DNA from: Rhodobiaceae bacterium | GTDB taxonomy: Bacteria > Pseudomonadota > Alphaproteobacteria > RS24 | Reading direction: 5' to 3' | Length of the DNA: 39,938 bases | NCBI GenBank assembly: GCA_018673175.1 | Contig: JABHDF010000023.1 | Location: forward strand, 1 to 39,938 | Shown: positions 1 through 6,404 of the stretch, piece after piece | Position numbering within the stretch: position 1 is the first letter of the stretch | Layout: every line of letters begins with the position of its first letter | Notes under the pieces: generated by a model | What the model was told of the DNA's origin: nothing | Database searches by the model: none | What the model saw: the letters and a program-made list of their open reading frames with translations, nothing else | Position numbers and translations under genes: made by a program

Positions 1-473
1 AGAGCCTCGGCGGCCACCGCCTCATACAGCACTAATTTATCTATCTCGAAAGACGCCTCGGCCAGGCTCGCGGCCAAATCGCCCGCCTGATGGCGCCCCG
101 CGATATGCAAAACCCGCTCGCCCTCGAGCGTGTCCCGCAAGCGGGTCACCAAACTGGCCACATCGCCTGCCGCTTGATGCACTGTCGGCCATTGCAATTT
201 AGCCAGCGCCGCGCAGGTTTGCGGCCCCACCGCATAGGCTGGCTTGCTGGCCCATTGCGCATAATCGCGTTTATCGCGGAAGCGTGCGGCCATTGCCTTT
301 ACCCCATTGGCGCTGGTGAAAACCAAAGCCTGCACCGTGTCGGAGGCGGGCAGCGGCGTATCATTGGCCTCAATATGGATGGCAGGCGAAATGAGAACAT
401 CGTGGCCTTGGGCGGCCAATTGTTCGGCCAGCGGCACGGCATCGGCTGTCGGGCGCGTGAGCAAGAGGCGCAT
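1..473 (-). CDS. hemD: Uroporphyrinogen-III synthase HemD (3' part cut off by window edge)
   Basis: Converts hydroxymethylbilane to uroporphyrinogen III in cytoplasmic haem synthesis, directly after HemC. About 157 N-terminal residues are visible, read on the minus strand; the C-terminal third lies outside the window. The N-terminus MRLLLTRPTADA and the FTSANGVKA segment near residue 50 are typical of the family, as is the AVGPQTCAAL stretch. The ATG overlaps the hemC stop as TAATG, so the two genes are translationally coupled in one minus-strand transcript. HemD is poorly conserved in sequence, so the position next to hemC carries much of the assignment. Confidence 0.88.
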   Translation of the reverse strand, partial: MRLLLTRPTADAVPLAEQLAAQGHDVLISPAIHIEANDTPLPASDTVQALVFTSANGVKAMAARFRDKRDYAQWASKPAYAVGPQTCAALAKLQWPTVHQAAGDVASLVTRLRDTLEGERVLHIAGRHQAGDLAASLAEASFEIDKLVLYEAVAAEA

Positions 474-1441
474 TAGCGCACCAAATGCGGGGCTTGCTCG
501 CACAAAGTGGCGGCGAGGGCTTGCCCCATGGCGAAGGCGTCTTGGCGGTGGCCCGAGCTTGTGGCTTCTACGCCGTCTTGCCCGTCGTCGCTGAGCAGGC
601 GCCCCTGCAAGCTAAGCGTGTCGCCTGCCAAAGTGGCATAGGCGGCAATCGGGGTGCGGCACGAGCCATCTAAAGCGTTTAGAAAACTGCGTTCGGCGGT
701 GACGCAATCATGCGTATCGGCGCAATGCAGCGCGCGCAACCAGTCGAGCATGTTGGGGTCATCGCTACGGCACTGGACGGCCAAAGCGCCTTGTCCGGCG
801 GCGGGAATGATTTGTGTGGGGTTGAGCAGTAAGGCGCCTTGCGGGGTGAGCGCCAATCGGTTGAGACCGGCGGCAGCCAGCAAAGTGGCTTGTAAACCTT
901 GCGTCTCGAGGCGTTGCATGCGCGTGCCGACATTGCCGCGCAAGGGTTCGATTTGCAGGTCGGGGCGCAAGGCCAAAAGCTGTGCACCGCGCCGCAAGGA
1001 GGCCGTGCCAAGGCGCGCGCCTTGGGGCAAATCTTGAAGGCTTGAAAAGGCGAGCCCAGCGCGAGGCACTAAAACATCACGCGCATCCTCGCGCGGCAAA
1101 ATCGCGCCCAGCGTTATGCCTTGTGGGCTAACGGTCGGTAAATCTTTCAACGAATGCACCGCAAGGTCGAGCGAGCCATCGCGCAAGCCCGCTTCTAATT
1201 CTTCGGTGAACAGACCTTTGCCACCAATCTCGGCCAATTTTCGGTCGAGGATTTGGTCGCCCTTGGTGATGATTTTCTCAAGCGCAATCGCGCCTTGCGA
1301 CCAGCCATGCGCCGCGCCCAAAGCGTTGGCGACCATCTCGCTTTGGCACAGAGCCAATGGCGACGCACGCGTGCCGAGGAGAATTTGGCGCTTGGGGTCG
1401 GCTGTTTGCACTGGCGGTTCCTTTAAAATATTTAGTTGCAA
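473..1441 (-). CDS. hemC: Hydroxymethylbilane synthase (porphobilinogen deaminase) HemC
   Basis: Polymerises four porphobilinogens into hydroxymethylbilane in the cytoplasm. The 322-residue length is normal for the family. Visible signatures are LGTRASPLAL (residues 22-31), KIITKGDQ (56-63), the HSLKDLPT loop with the catalytic Asp (D100), the arginine-rich TASLRRGAQ segment, and LDGSCRTP with the cysteine that carries the dipyrromethane cofactor (C261). The gene is divergent from tsaD across a 150-bp intergenic region and coupled to hemD by a TAATG overlap. The start is the first ATG, with about 20 residues before the conserved core. Confidence 0.97.
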   Translation of the reverse strand: MQLNILKEPPVQTADPKRQILLGTRASPLALCQSEMVANALGAAHGWSQGAIALEKIITKGDQILDRKLAEIGGKGLFTEELEAGLRDGSLDLAVHSLKDLPTVSPQGITLGAILPREDARDVLVPRAGLAFSSLQDLPQGARLGTASLRRGAQLLALRPDLQIEPLRGNVGTRMQRLETQGLQATLLAAAGLNRLALTPQGALLLNPTQIIPAAGQGALAVQCRSDDPNMLDWLRALHCADTHDCVTAERSFLNALDGSCRTPIAAYATLAGDTLSLQGRLLSDDGQDGVEATSSGHRQDAFAMGQALAATLCEQAPHLVR

Positions 1442-1482
1442 TGAGGGGGCGGGATGATGTCTATCGATTGTCCACCCCTCGG

Positions 1483-1503
1483 CTATCTCTGGTCTATCTC
1501 TGG
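1483..1503. repeat. 11-bp tandem duplication in the hemC/tsaD divergent promoter region
   Basis: CTATCTCTGG occurs twice, at 1483-1492 and 1494-1503, with one T between. It lies in the 150-bp gap between the divergent hemC and tsaD starts. The rest of that gap contains an AT-rich TATATATAG stretch near 1530 that could hold a -10 element. I see no convincing paired -35/-10 set in either direction. Confidence 0.6.
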
Positions 1504-1591
1504 CACGAATGTCGTTCTATAAGGGGTATATATAGAGCTATGGTGTCGGGCTGGCCATAATTTATTCGGCCTAATTTTAGGGAGAGTTTGC

Positions 1592-2722
1592 ATGGGCACG
1601 CGCCAAATAACTGTGCTGGGGCTAGAATCGAGCTGTGATGAGACCGCAGCCGCGATCGTGCGCCTGACGCTGGATACCCAAGGACAATTGGCGGGCGCGG
1701 GCGAAATTATCTCCAATCAAGTCTTAAGCCAAATCGAGTTGCACGCGCCCTATGGCGGCGTAGTGCCAGAGATTGCTGCGCGCGCCCATATCACCCATAT
1801 GGATGGATTGGTAAAACAAGCCCTTGAAGAAGCGGGTATGCGCCTTGCGCAACTCGACGCCATTGCTGCAACCGCCGGGCCAGGCCTGATTGGCGGCGTG
1901 TTAATTGGCCTGACCACGGGCAAGGCTTTGGCCTTGGCTGCGCAGAAACGTTTTATCGGTATCAATCATTTGGAAGGCCATGCGCTTACCGCTCGGATGA
2001 CGCAAGGCGTTGAATTTCCCTATCTCTTATTGCTGGTGTCAGGCGGCCATTGCCAATTATTGGGCGTCACAGGCCTCGGGCAGTATCAAGAATTAGGCAG
2101 CACGATGGATGACGCCGTTGGCGAGGCGTTTGATAAAGCGGCCAAGCTTTTATCGCTCGGCTATCCCGGCGGGCCAGAGATTGAGCGATGGGCGCGAGAG
2201 GGCAACCCCGAAGCCTATCCGTTGCCGCGCCCGCTGATCGATCGGCATAATTTAGATACGGGGTCTGGCGCAGAATTGGCTTGCGAGTTTTCTTTCTCCG
2301 GATTGAAAACCGCGCTGCGCCAGAAAGCCGAAAAACTGGCCCCCCTGAAGGACACGCATGTGCGCGATTTAGCCGCCAGCTTTCAAGCCGCCGTGCTGGA
2401 TTGTTTGGCCGACCGCACGCGCAATGCCATGCATGTGTTTCGGATGCTGCATAATTTATCGGGTGAAATTCCGCTGGTGGTCGCAGGCGGCGTGGCGGCC
2501 AATCAGGCTTTGCGCGCGCGCCTAGACATGGAAGCCAGCGCGCAAGGCTATGCGCTATGCGTGCCGCCGCCAGCTTTATGCACGGATAATGCGGCGATGA
2601 TTGCTTGGGCCGGCGCCGAGCGAATGGCCAGTGCCGAGCGAATGGCCAGTGCGGAGTCAGAAGCGGACGCCATGGCGACCTCCGCCAAAGCGCGCTGGCC
2701 GCTTGCCGATTTATCCGCCTAA
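1592..2722 (+). CDS. tsaD: tRNA N6-adenosine threonylcarbamoyltransferase TsaD
   Basis: Catalytic subunit of the TsaBDE system, which places the threonylcarbamoyl group on A37 of ANN-decoding tRNAs. The protein has 376 residues and an ASKHA fold. Visible features are [12 protein letters not shown] at the N-terminus, the metal-binding HLEGH (H126, H130), the SGGHCQLL phosphate loop, [22 protein letters not shown] and [12 protein letters not shown]. The ribosome binding site GGGAGAG precedes the ATG. The C-terminus is longer than usual and carries the duplicated hexapeptide AERMAS. The next plus-strand gene, gpsA, lies 1.4 kb away beyond a minus-strand cassette. Confidence 0.97.
   Translation: MGTRQITVLGLESSCDETAAAIVRLTLDTQGQLAGAGEIISNQVLSQIELHAPYGGVVPEIAARAHITHMDGLVKQALEEAGMRLAQLDAIAATAGPGLIGGVLIGLTTGKALALAAQKRFIGINHLEGHALTARMTQGVEFPYLLLLVSGGHCQLLGVTGLGQYQELGSTMDDAVGEAFDKAAKLLSLGYPGGPEIERWAREGNPEAYPLPRPLIDRHNLDTGSGAELACEFSFSGLKTALRQKAEKLAPLKDTHVRDLAASFQAAVLDCLADRTRNAMHVFRMLHNLSGEIPLVVAGGVAANQALRARLDMEASAQGYALCVPPPALCTDNAAMIAWAGAERMASAERMASAESEADAMATSAKARWPLADLSA
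2615..2650 (+). repeat. 18-bp in-frame tandem duplication in the tsaD 3' end
   Basis: The 18-nt unit GCCGAGCGAATGGCCAGT is present twice, at 2615-2632 and 2633-2650, followed by a partial third copy. It encodes AERMAS twice and extends the poorly conserved C-terminal tail of TsaD, beyond the catalytic fold. Confidence 0.9.
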
Positions 2723-2725
2723 AAC

Positions 2726-2777
2726 GCGCTCTATAATATTCGCCCGAAGGGCGCTCTATATTATCCGCCCAAAGGGC
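2726..2777. repeat. Two 25-bp tandem repeats, each ending in a small hairpin, after tsaD
   Basis: Copies at 2726-2750 and 2751-2775 match at 22 of 25 positions. Each contains CTCTATAWTAT followed by a GCCC-RAA-GGGC inverted repeat, at 2741-2753 and 2767-2777. A related fragment, TTATCCGCCTAAAA, covers the tsaD stop codon. A degenerate third start, GCAGTCTATATAAAG, follows at 2776. The hairpins are not followed by T-tracts, so they do not look like terminators. Confidence 0.8.
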
Positions 2778-2791
2778 AGTCTATATAAAGA

Positions 2792-2834
2792 CAAAAAAAT
2801 AGCTCCGATGGGGGAGGACCATCGGAGCCTTTTT
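2792..2834. terminator. Bidirectional intrinsic terminator between tsaD and the small-peptide gene
   Basis: A perfect 10-bp stem, GCTCCGATGG at 2802-2811 with CCATCGGAGC at 2819-2828, closes a 7-nt loop. On the plus strand it is followed by CTTTTT, and on the minus strand by TATTTTTTTG. It can therefore end both tsaD transcripts and those of the convergent small gene. Two further hairpins follow at 2836-2852 (GGCCTTT/AAAGGCC) and 2855-2883 (a 12-bp stem with one T-T mismatch) within the 3' region of the small gene. Confidence 0.85.
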
Positions 2835-2924
2835 AGGCCTTTCAAAAAGGCCAGAATAAAGTCTTTGGGAGAAAGTCTTTATTCGTTGTTTCGCAAAATT
2901 CGTGGGAGGGCCGGGAGGAGGCCG

Positions 2925-3047
2925 TTAAACGATTGCGATGCCGGCGACAGAATGGGTGATCAAAGCCACACCATAAAGTGCCAAAACGGCGGATGCCAAA
3001 GCCGGAACAGATGTGATGCGGCGGATGGCTGTGAATGTTTGTGTCAT
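2925..3047 (-). CDS. Small membrane peptide of about 40 residues, unknown function
   Basis: The predicted peptide starts MTQTFTAIRRITSVPALASA and continues into a hydrophobic helix ending in HSVAGIAIV. It has a short basic N-terminus followed by one membrane-spanning segment. A purine-rich AAGAGAGAG lies about 7 nt before the ATG at 3047; an ATG two codons upstream (3053) is the alternative start. The gene has its own TATAAT box (3117-3122), an inverted repeat identical in type to that upstream of the tetR gene, and a strong terminator downstream, so it looks like a free-standing gene. I do not recognise the family. Confidence 0.6.
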   Translation of the reverse strand: MTQTFTAIRRITSVPALASAVLALYGVALITHSVAGIAIV

Positions 3048-3116
3048 AATCATGCTCTCTCTTTTGGTCTCAATTACATTTAACGGAAGCGAACTGGTTT
3101 TTCCGTCTCGATAATT

Positions 3117-3147
3117 ATTATATAGCGCATGTGGAAACAAAAAACAA
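3117..3147 (-). promoter_or_regulatory. Probable promoter of the small-peptide gene
   Basis: Read on the minus strand, a perfect TATAAT (3117-3122) lies about 65 nt upstream of the start codon. The best -35 candidate is TTGTTT at 3142-3147 with a long 19-nt spacer, which would suit a regulated promoter. The inverted repeat at 3146-3171 overlaps the upstream edge of the -35 element. Confidence 0.5.
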
Positions 3148-3171
3148 TGAATATTCTCAATATTATTCATT
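3146..3171. promoter_or_regulatory. Candidate TetR operator upstream of the small-peptide gene
   Basis: AATGAATA (3146-3153) and TATTCATT (3164-3171) form a perfect inverted repeat with 8-bp arms around a 10-bp spacer. The same arms and spacing recur at 3984-4009 next to the tetR start. Arm conservation with unrelated spacers is what a dimeric repressor site looks like. Its position next to the -35 region fits repression. Confidence 0.6.
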
Positions 3172-3281
3172 ATTTTTATAAATACTTCAAAATATCTCTA
3201 TCTATCTGACTTTATTGTATAATTATGAAATCTGAGCCGCTAAAGCCCCGGATTTTCTCCAGAACCGGCTCTTTTTATTTA

Positions 3282-3309
3282 AAAAAATACGTTTTTTCTC
3301 GAAAAACCG
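3282..3309 (-). terminator. Probable terminator of the tetR gene
   Basis: Just past the tetR stop, read on the minus strand, an imperfect AT-rich hairpin (arms CGGTTTTT and AAAAAACG, 3290-3309) is followed by TATTTTTTTAAA. A second hairpin lies downstream, GAGCCG (3234-3239) with CGGCTC (3266-3271). That one is followed by a T-tract on the plus strand and would stop transcription coming from tsaD. The remaining AT-rich DNA of 3172-3233 shows no gene. Confidence 0.5.
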
Positions 3310-3310
3310 T

Positions 3311-3961
3311 TTAGCGAAGCGTCAAAGAGGCGTCTTCTTCTGGAATTTCTGTCGCTGGCACGGGGGCGCCATCTTGCGCCACCATCAGGCCGCGCATCAC
3401 GAGGCTCAAAACATGCGCCAATTCACGTTCCAGCTCTTCCAAAGATTGCTTGGTAAACACTTGCGGATAGCGATATTTGAGGGTCAGCCCGTGCAAGGCA
3501 ATGGTGGTCGCTGGCACGCTATCGGTTGCGAACTCGCCACTGGCGGCGCCTTCGTGCAAAATCCGCTGGAACAAACGACGCTCGCGGCGCAGGCTTTCAA
3601 TTTGAAATTGCGGCCGCTCGGCCACCACCACTTGCGCCAATTCCACCGTCTTCGGCTGGTTTTCCAACAGATGATAGGTGTGGCGCAAATCGGCAAAAAT
3701 AACCTCTTCGAGGCGCTGGCGCGAACTGCGATACGGACAGGCCAGAACACTCTCTAAAACCTCCACCGCCGACAGCGCTTCGCGCCGCGCAATCTCTACC
3801 GCAATATCAATTTTCCCTTTGAAAAACCGATAAATATTGCCCGAAGACATGGCGCAATCATCGGCCAATTCGGCAATCGTGGTTTTGGGATATCCGTAAT
3901 GGGCAAAGCGCTCGCGCGCCGCCACAAGGATTTTTTCCCGAATGAGATCTGCTTCAGACAT
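3311..3961 (-). CDS. TetR/AcrR family transcriptional regulator
   Basis: A 216-residue one-component regulator. The N-terminal helix-turn-helix spans roughly residues 5-52: IREKILVAARERFAHYGY, then KTTIAELADDCAMSSGNIYRFF, which is the TetR recognition signature. The remaining ~160 residues form a divergent ligand and dimerisation domain whose ligand cannot be predicted. I chose the ATG at 3961 (MSEADL) because it sits just before the conserved helix; the frame stays open upstream but that extension resembles no TetR protein. The gene is divergent from gpsA and carries a candidate operator 23-48 bp upstream. Autoregulation and control of the neighbouring small peptide are inferred. Confidence 0.9.
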   Translation of the reverse strand: MSEADLIREKILVAARERFAHYGYPKTTIAELADDCAMSSGNIYRFFKGKIDIAVEIARREALSAVEVLESVLACPYRSSRQRLEEVIFADLRHTYHLLENQPKTVELAQVVVAERPQFQIESLRRERRLFQRILHEGAASGEFATDSVPATTIALHGLTLKYRYPQVFTKQSLEELERELAHVLSLVMRGLMVAQDGAPVPATEIPEEDASLTLR

Positions 3962-3983
3962 GCTCACAAGGTAGCTAGGATAG

Positions 3984-4009
3984 AGTGAATAATCAACAAA
4001 ATATTCATT
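3984..4009. promoter_or_regulatory. Candidate TetR operator in the tetR/gpsA divergent region
   Basis: AGTGAATA (3984-3991) and TATTCATT (4002-4009) form an inverted repeat with 10-bp spacing and a single mismatch. It matches the site at 3146-3171 in arms and spacing. It lies 23 bp upstream of the tetR ATG and about 97 bp upstream of the gpsA ATG, so autoregulation is the simplest reading; an effect on gpsA is possible. Confidence 0.6.
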
Positions 4010-4105
4010 CGTCACCCTGCGGCACCTTCGCCTATTTGTGCAAAACTTGCATCCCGAAGGCCAGACGGTTATGACCAGAAGAGTAGAAATTTGACGGAGA
4101 CCTCC

Positions 4106-5152
4106 ATGGCGGACGCACAACAAACAAAGCCCGCATCCCCCCAGCTCGCGCAAGCCGCCGTGTTGGGCGCAGGCGCTTGGGGCACCGCCTTGGCCGTCAC
4201 GCTGGCCAGCCAACGCCGCGGCGCATCGGCAGCGCCGGTCAAACTATGGGCGCATGAAAGCAGCACCGTTGGCGCCATTAACACGCAGCACGAAAACAAA
4301 GAATTTTTGCCCGGCCTGACTTTGCCCGAAACCATTGTCGCCACCACAGCGCTGGCCGATTTGGCCGATAGCGAGATTGTGCTGATGGTCGTGCCAGCGC
4401 AATTCGCGCGGCGCGTCATCGCCGATATCGCGCCGCTCTTAAAACCGGACGCCAGCCTTGTGCTATGCGCCAAAGGGGTCGAGCGCGATAGTTTGAAATT
4501 CATGTCCGATGTCGCCAGCGATTATATCGACGAAGCGCAAATCGCGGTTTTATCGGGCCCAAGTTTCGCCGCCGATGTCGCGCGTGGTCTGCCCACCGCC
4601 GTCACGCTGGCCTGCACCGATGCAACGCGGGGCGCTTATCTTTGCGAGCAAATCGGCTCGGCTGGCTTTCGCCCCTATTTGTCGAGCGATGTGATTGGCG
4701 CCGAAATTGGCGGCGCCCTTAAAAATGTTTTGGCCATTGCTTGCGGTATCGTGGCCGGTAAAAAACTCGGCGAGAGTGCGCGCGCCGCCATTACCGCGCG
4801 CGGCTTTGTCGAGATGCAACGCCTTGGCACGGCGCTGGGCGCGAAGCCTGAAACCTTGGGCGGGCTATCGGGATTGGGCGATCTTATCCTGACTTGCTCG
4901 AGCGACACATCGCGCAATTTCTCGCTTGGCCGCGCGCTTGGCGAGGGCGCCAGCGCGGCGCAGGTTTTGGCGCAACGCAGCTCGGTTTCAGAAGGCGCGA
5001 TGAGCGCTCAAGCCGTCACCGCTTTGGCCGCACGCCACGACTTAGAGCTGCCGATTTGCGCCGCCGTCGATGCCGTCTTATCGGGCGCGCTCGAAACCGA
5101 TGCCGCCATTCATTCTTTAATGGCGCGCCCCTTCACGGCAGAAGTTGACTAG
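4106..5152 (+). CDS. gpsA: NAD(P)H-dependent glycerol-3-phosphate dehydrogenase GpsA
   Basis: Reduces dihydroxyacetone phosphate to sn-glycerol 3-phosphate for phospholipid synthesis in the cytoplasm. The protein has 348 residues. Visible are the Rossmann motif GAGAWG (residues 21-26), LCAKGVERD, the LSGPSFAADVARGLPTAV loop, and the active-site helix IGAEIGGALKNVLAIACG with its conserved Lys, followed by the family signature GLSGLGDLILTCSS. The ATG at 4106 is preferred because GGAG lies 6 nt upstream; a TTG 15 nt earlier is in frame but less likely. The YciI gene follows on the same strand. Confidence 0.96.
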   Translation: MADAQQTKPASPQLAQAAVLGAGAWGTALAVTLASQRRGASAAPVKLWAHESSTVGAINTQHENKEFLPGLTLPETIVATTALADLADSEIVLMVVPAQFARRVIADIAPLLKPDASLVLCAKGVERDSLKFMSDVASDYIDEAQIAVLSGPSFAADVARGLPTAVTLACTDATRGAYLCEQIGSAGFRPYLSSDVIGAEIGGALKNVLAIACGIVAGKKLGESARAAITARGFVEMQRLGTALGAKPETLGGLSGLGDLILTCSSDTSRNFSLGRALGEGASAAQVLAQRSSVSEGAMSAQAVTALAARHDLELPICAAVDAVLSGALETDAAIHSLMARPFTAEVD

Positions 5153-5215
5153 CGGGCGCGAAAGCCGAAATATATCGACGCGGGGCTTACAGGGCGCCGC
5201 ATAAAGGAGAGCAAA

Positions 5216-5509
5216 ATGTATTGTGTGATTTGTAAAGACAAGCCGAACCATGTGGACGTGCGGATGGAAAACCGCCCCGACCATGTGACCTATGTTTTGG
5301 CCGACCCAAACGTCAAAACCGCAGGCCCCTTTGTGGCCGAGGATGGCGAAACCATGATTGGCACTTTGCTAATTTTAGATGTCGCCACGCGCGCCGAGGC
5401 CGAAGCCTTTGCCGCCAAGGACCCGTATAATAAAGCGGGACTTTTTGAGAGCGTCGAGGTTATGCCTTGGAAACACCTCATCGGCGGCTTGGCTGACCCC
5501 AACGCCTAA
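5216..5509 (+). CDS. YciI family protein
   Basis: A 97-residue ferredoxin-like alpha/beta protein of the YciI (YCII-related) family. It starts MYCVICKDKP and has DPYNKAGLFESVEVMPWK near the C-terminus, typical of this family. The conserved R/H..HL positions of the putative active site are represented by RPDHVTYV near residue 21. Members are small dimeric enzymes or binding proteins, mostly without a known substrate. A strong ribosome binding site AAGGAGAG precedes the ATG. It lies between gpsA and the EVE-domain gene, and the three probably share a transcript. Confidence 0.9.
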   Translation: MYCVICKDKPNHVDVRMENRPDHVTYVLADPNVKTAGPFVAEDGETMIGTLLILDVATRAEAEAFAAKDPYNKAGLFESVEVMPWKHLIGGLADPNA

Positions 5510-5536
5510 CCCACAAGAGAGCGGCAGGAACATAAT

Positions 5537-5995
5537 ATGGCATTTTGGTTGTTTAAATCTGAACCCAATACATGGGGCTGGGCCGACCAGGTCGCGCGTG
5601 GGGCCAAGGGCGAACATTGGGACGGGGTGCGGAATTTCCTCGCCAATAAAAACATGAAACAAATGCAGCTGGGCGACCGCGGCTTTTTTTATCATTCGGT
5701 CAATGAAAAGTGCATTGTTGGCACGGTCGAGATTATCAAGACCCATTACCCCGACCACACCGACCCGAAAGGCCGCTTTGGCATGGTCGATATTCAAGCC
5801 CTAGAAACGGCGACGCATCAAGCCACTTTGGCGGAGATTAAGGCCGAGCCAAAATTGGAAGAGATGATTTTGGTCAATAATTCGCGTCTCTCGGTGCAGC
5901 CCGTGCGCGCCAGCGAATGGAAGTTCGTATGCAAAATTTGTGGCCTCGACCCAAAACGCACCAAAGCCAATGTGGCGGAAAATGCCAAACCTTAA
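5537..5995 (+). CDS. EVE domain-containing protein
   Basis: A 152-residue single-domain EVE protein, with a PUA/YTH-like fold associated with binding modified bases in nucleic acid. The N-terminal FWLFKSEPNTWGWADQ and the GVRNFLANKNMKQMQLGDRGFFYHS block form the conserved core. VGTVEI and VRASEWKFVCKICGLDP complete the fold. The true ligand of this family in bacteria is not established. AGGA lies upstream of the ATG at suitable spacing. The 3' end overlaps the Rieske gene by 14 nt, implying coupled translation. Confidence 0.93.
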   Translation: MAFWLFKSEPNTWGWADQVARGAKGEHWDGVRNFLANKNMKQMQLGDRGFFYHSVNEKCIVGTVEIIKTHYPDHTDPKGRFGMVDIQALETATHQATLAEIKAEPKLEEMILVNNSRLSVQPVRASEWKFVCKICGLDPKRTKANVAENAKP

Positions 5996-6371
5996 GACAA
6001 ATCCGACCCCAAGCCGCATCGACATATGCGGCCTCGACGAAATGCCCGAACGTGGCGCCCGCGGATTTGAAGTGGCAATGCCCGATGGCGAGCCGCTGCA
6101 TATTATTGTCTGGCGAGACGGCGAAGATGTGCGCGCTTTTGAAAATAAATGCCCGCACCTCGGCCTACCGCTCGAGACATTTCCCGACAAGTTTTTATCC
6201 AAAGATAGCCGCACGCTCATCTGCTCGGCCCATGGCGCGCGGTTTAACGCCGAGGGCGATTGCACGTCTGGCCCCTGCCAAGGCGACGCCCTCACCAGAT
6301 TAGATATCCGCGTGGTAGCGCGCGATGCAAAACCAAGGCTTGTGCTGGAGGGGTCGGCTGGTCATAGTTAA
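5982..6371 (+). CDS. Rieske [2Fe-2S] ferredoxin-like protein
   Basis: A 129-residue soluble protein with one Rieske cluster domain. The two cluster-binding loops are C57-P-H59 and C81-S-A-H84, giving two Cys and two His ligands; GARFNAEGDCTSGPC follows, with the usual G-P segment. It lacks a membrane anchor or oxygenase domain, so it is probably an electron carrier or a stand-alone small Rieske protein rather than a cytochrome bc1 subunit. I chose the ATG at 5982, within the EVE gene and after GGCGGAAA; an earlier in-frame ATG would deepen the overlap. The redox partner is unknown. Confidence 0.88.
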   Translation: MPNLKTNPTPSRIDICGLDEMPERGARGFEVAMPDGEPLHIIVWRDGEDVRAFENKCPHLGLPLETFPDKFLSKDSRTLICSAHGARFNAEGDCTSGPCQGDALTRLDIRVVARDAKPRLVLEGSAGHS

Positions 6372-6392
6372 ACCAAGAGACACGAAACCTTC

Positions 6393-6400
6393 GGGGGGGG
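6393..6400 (+). repeat. G8 homopolymer in the ribosome binding site of the MFS gene
   Basis: Eight consecutive G residues lie 5-12 nt upstream of the MFS start codon and form its Shine-Dalgarno sequence. G tracts of this length are prone to slippage, which would alter binding-site strength or spacing. Confidence 0.7.
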
Positions 6401-6404
6401 CAAG

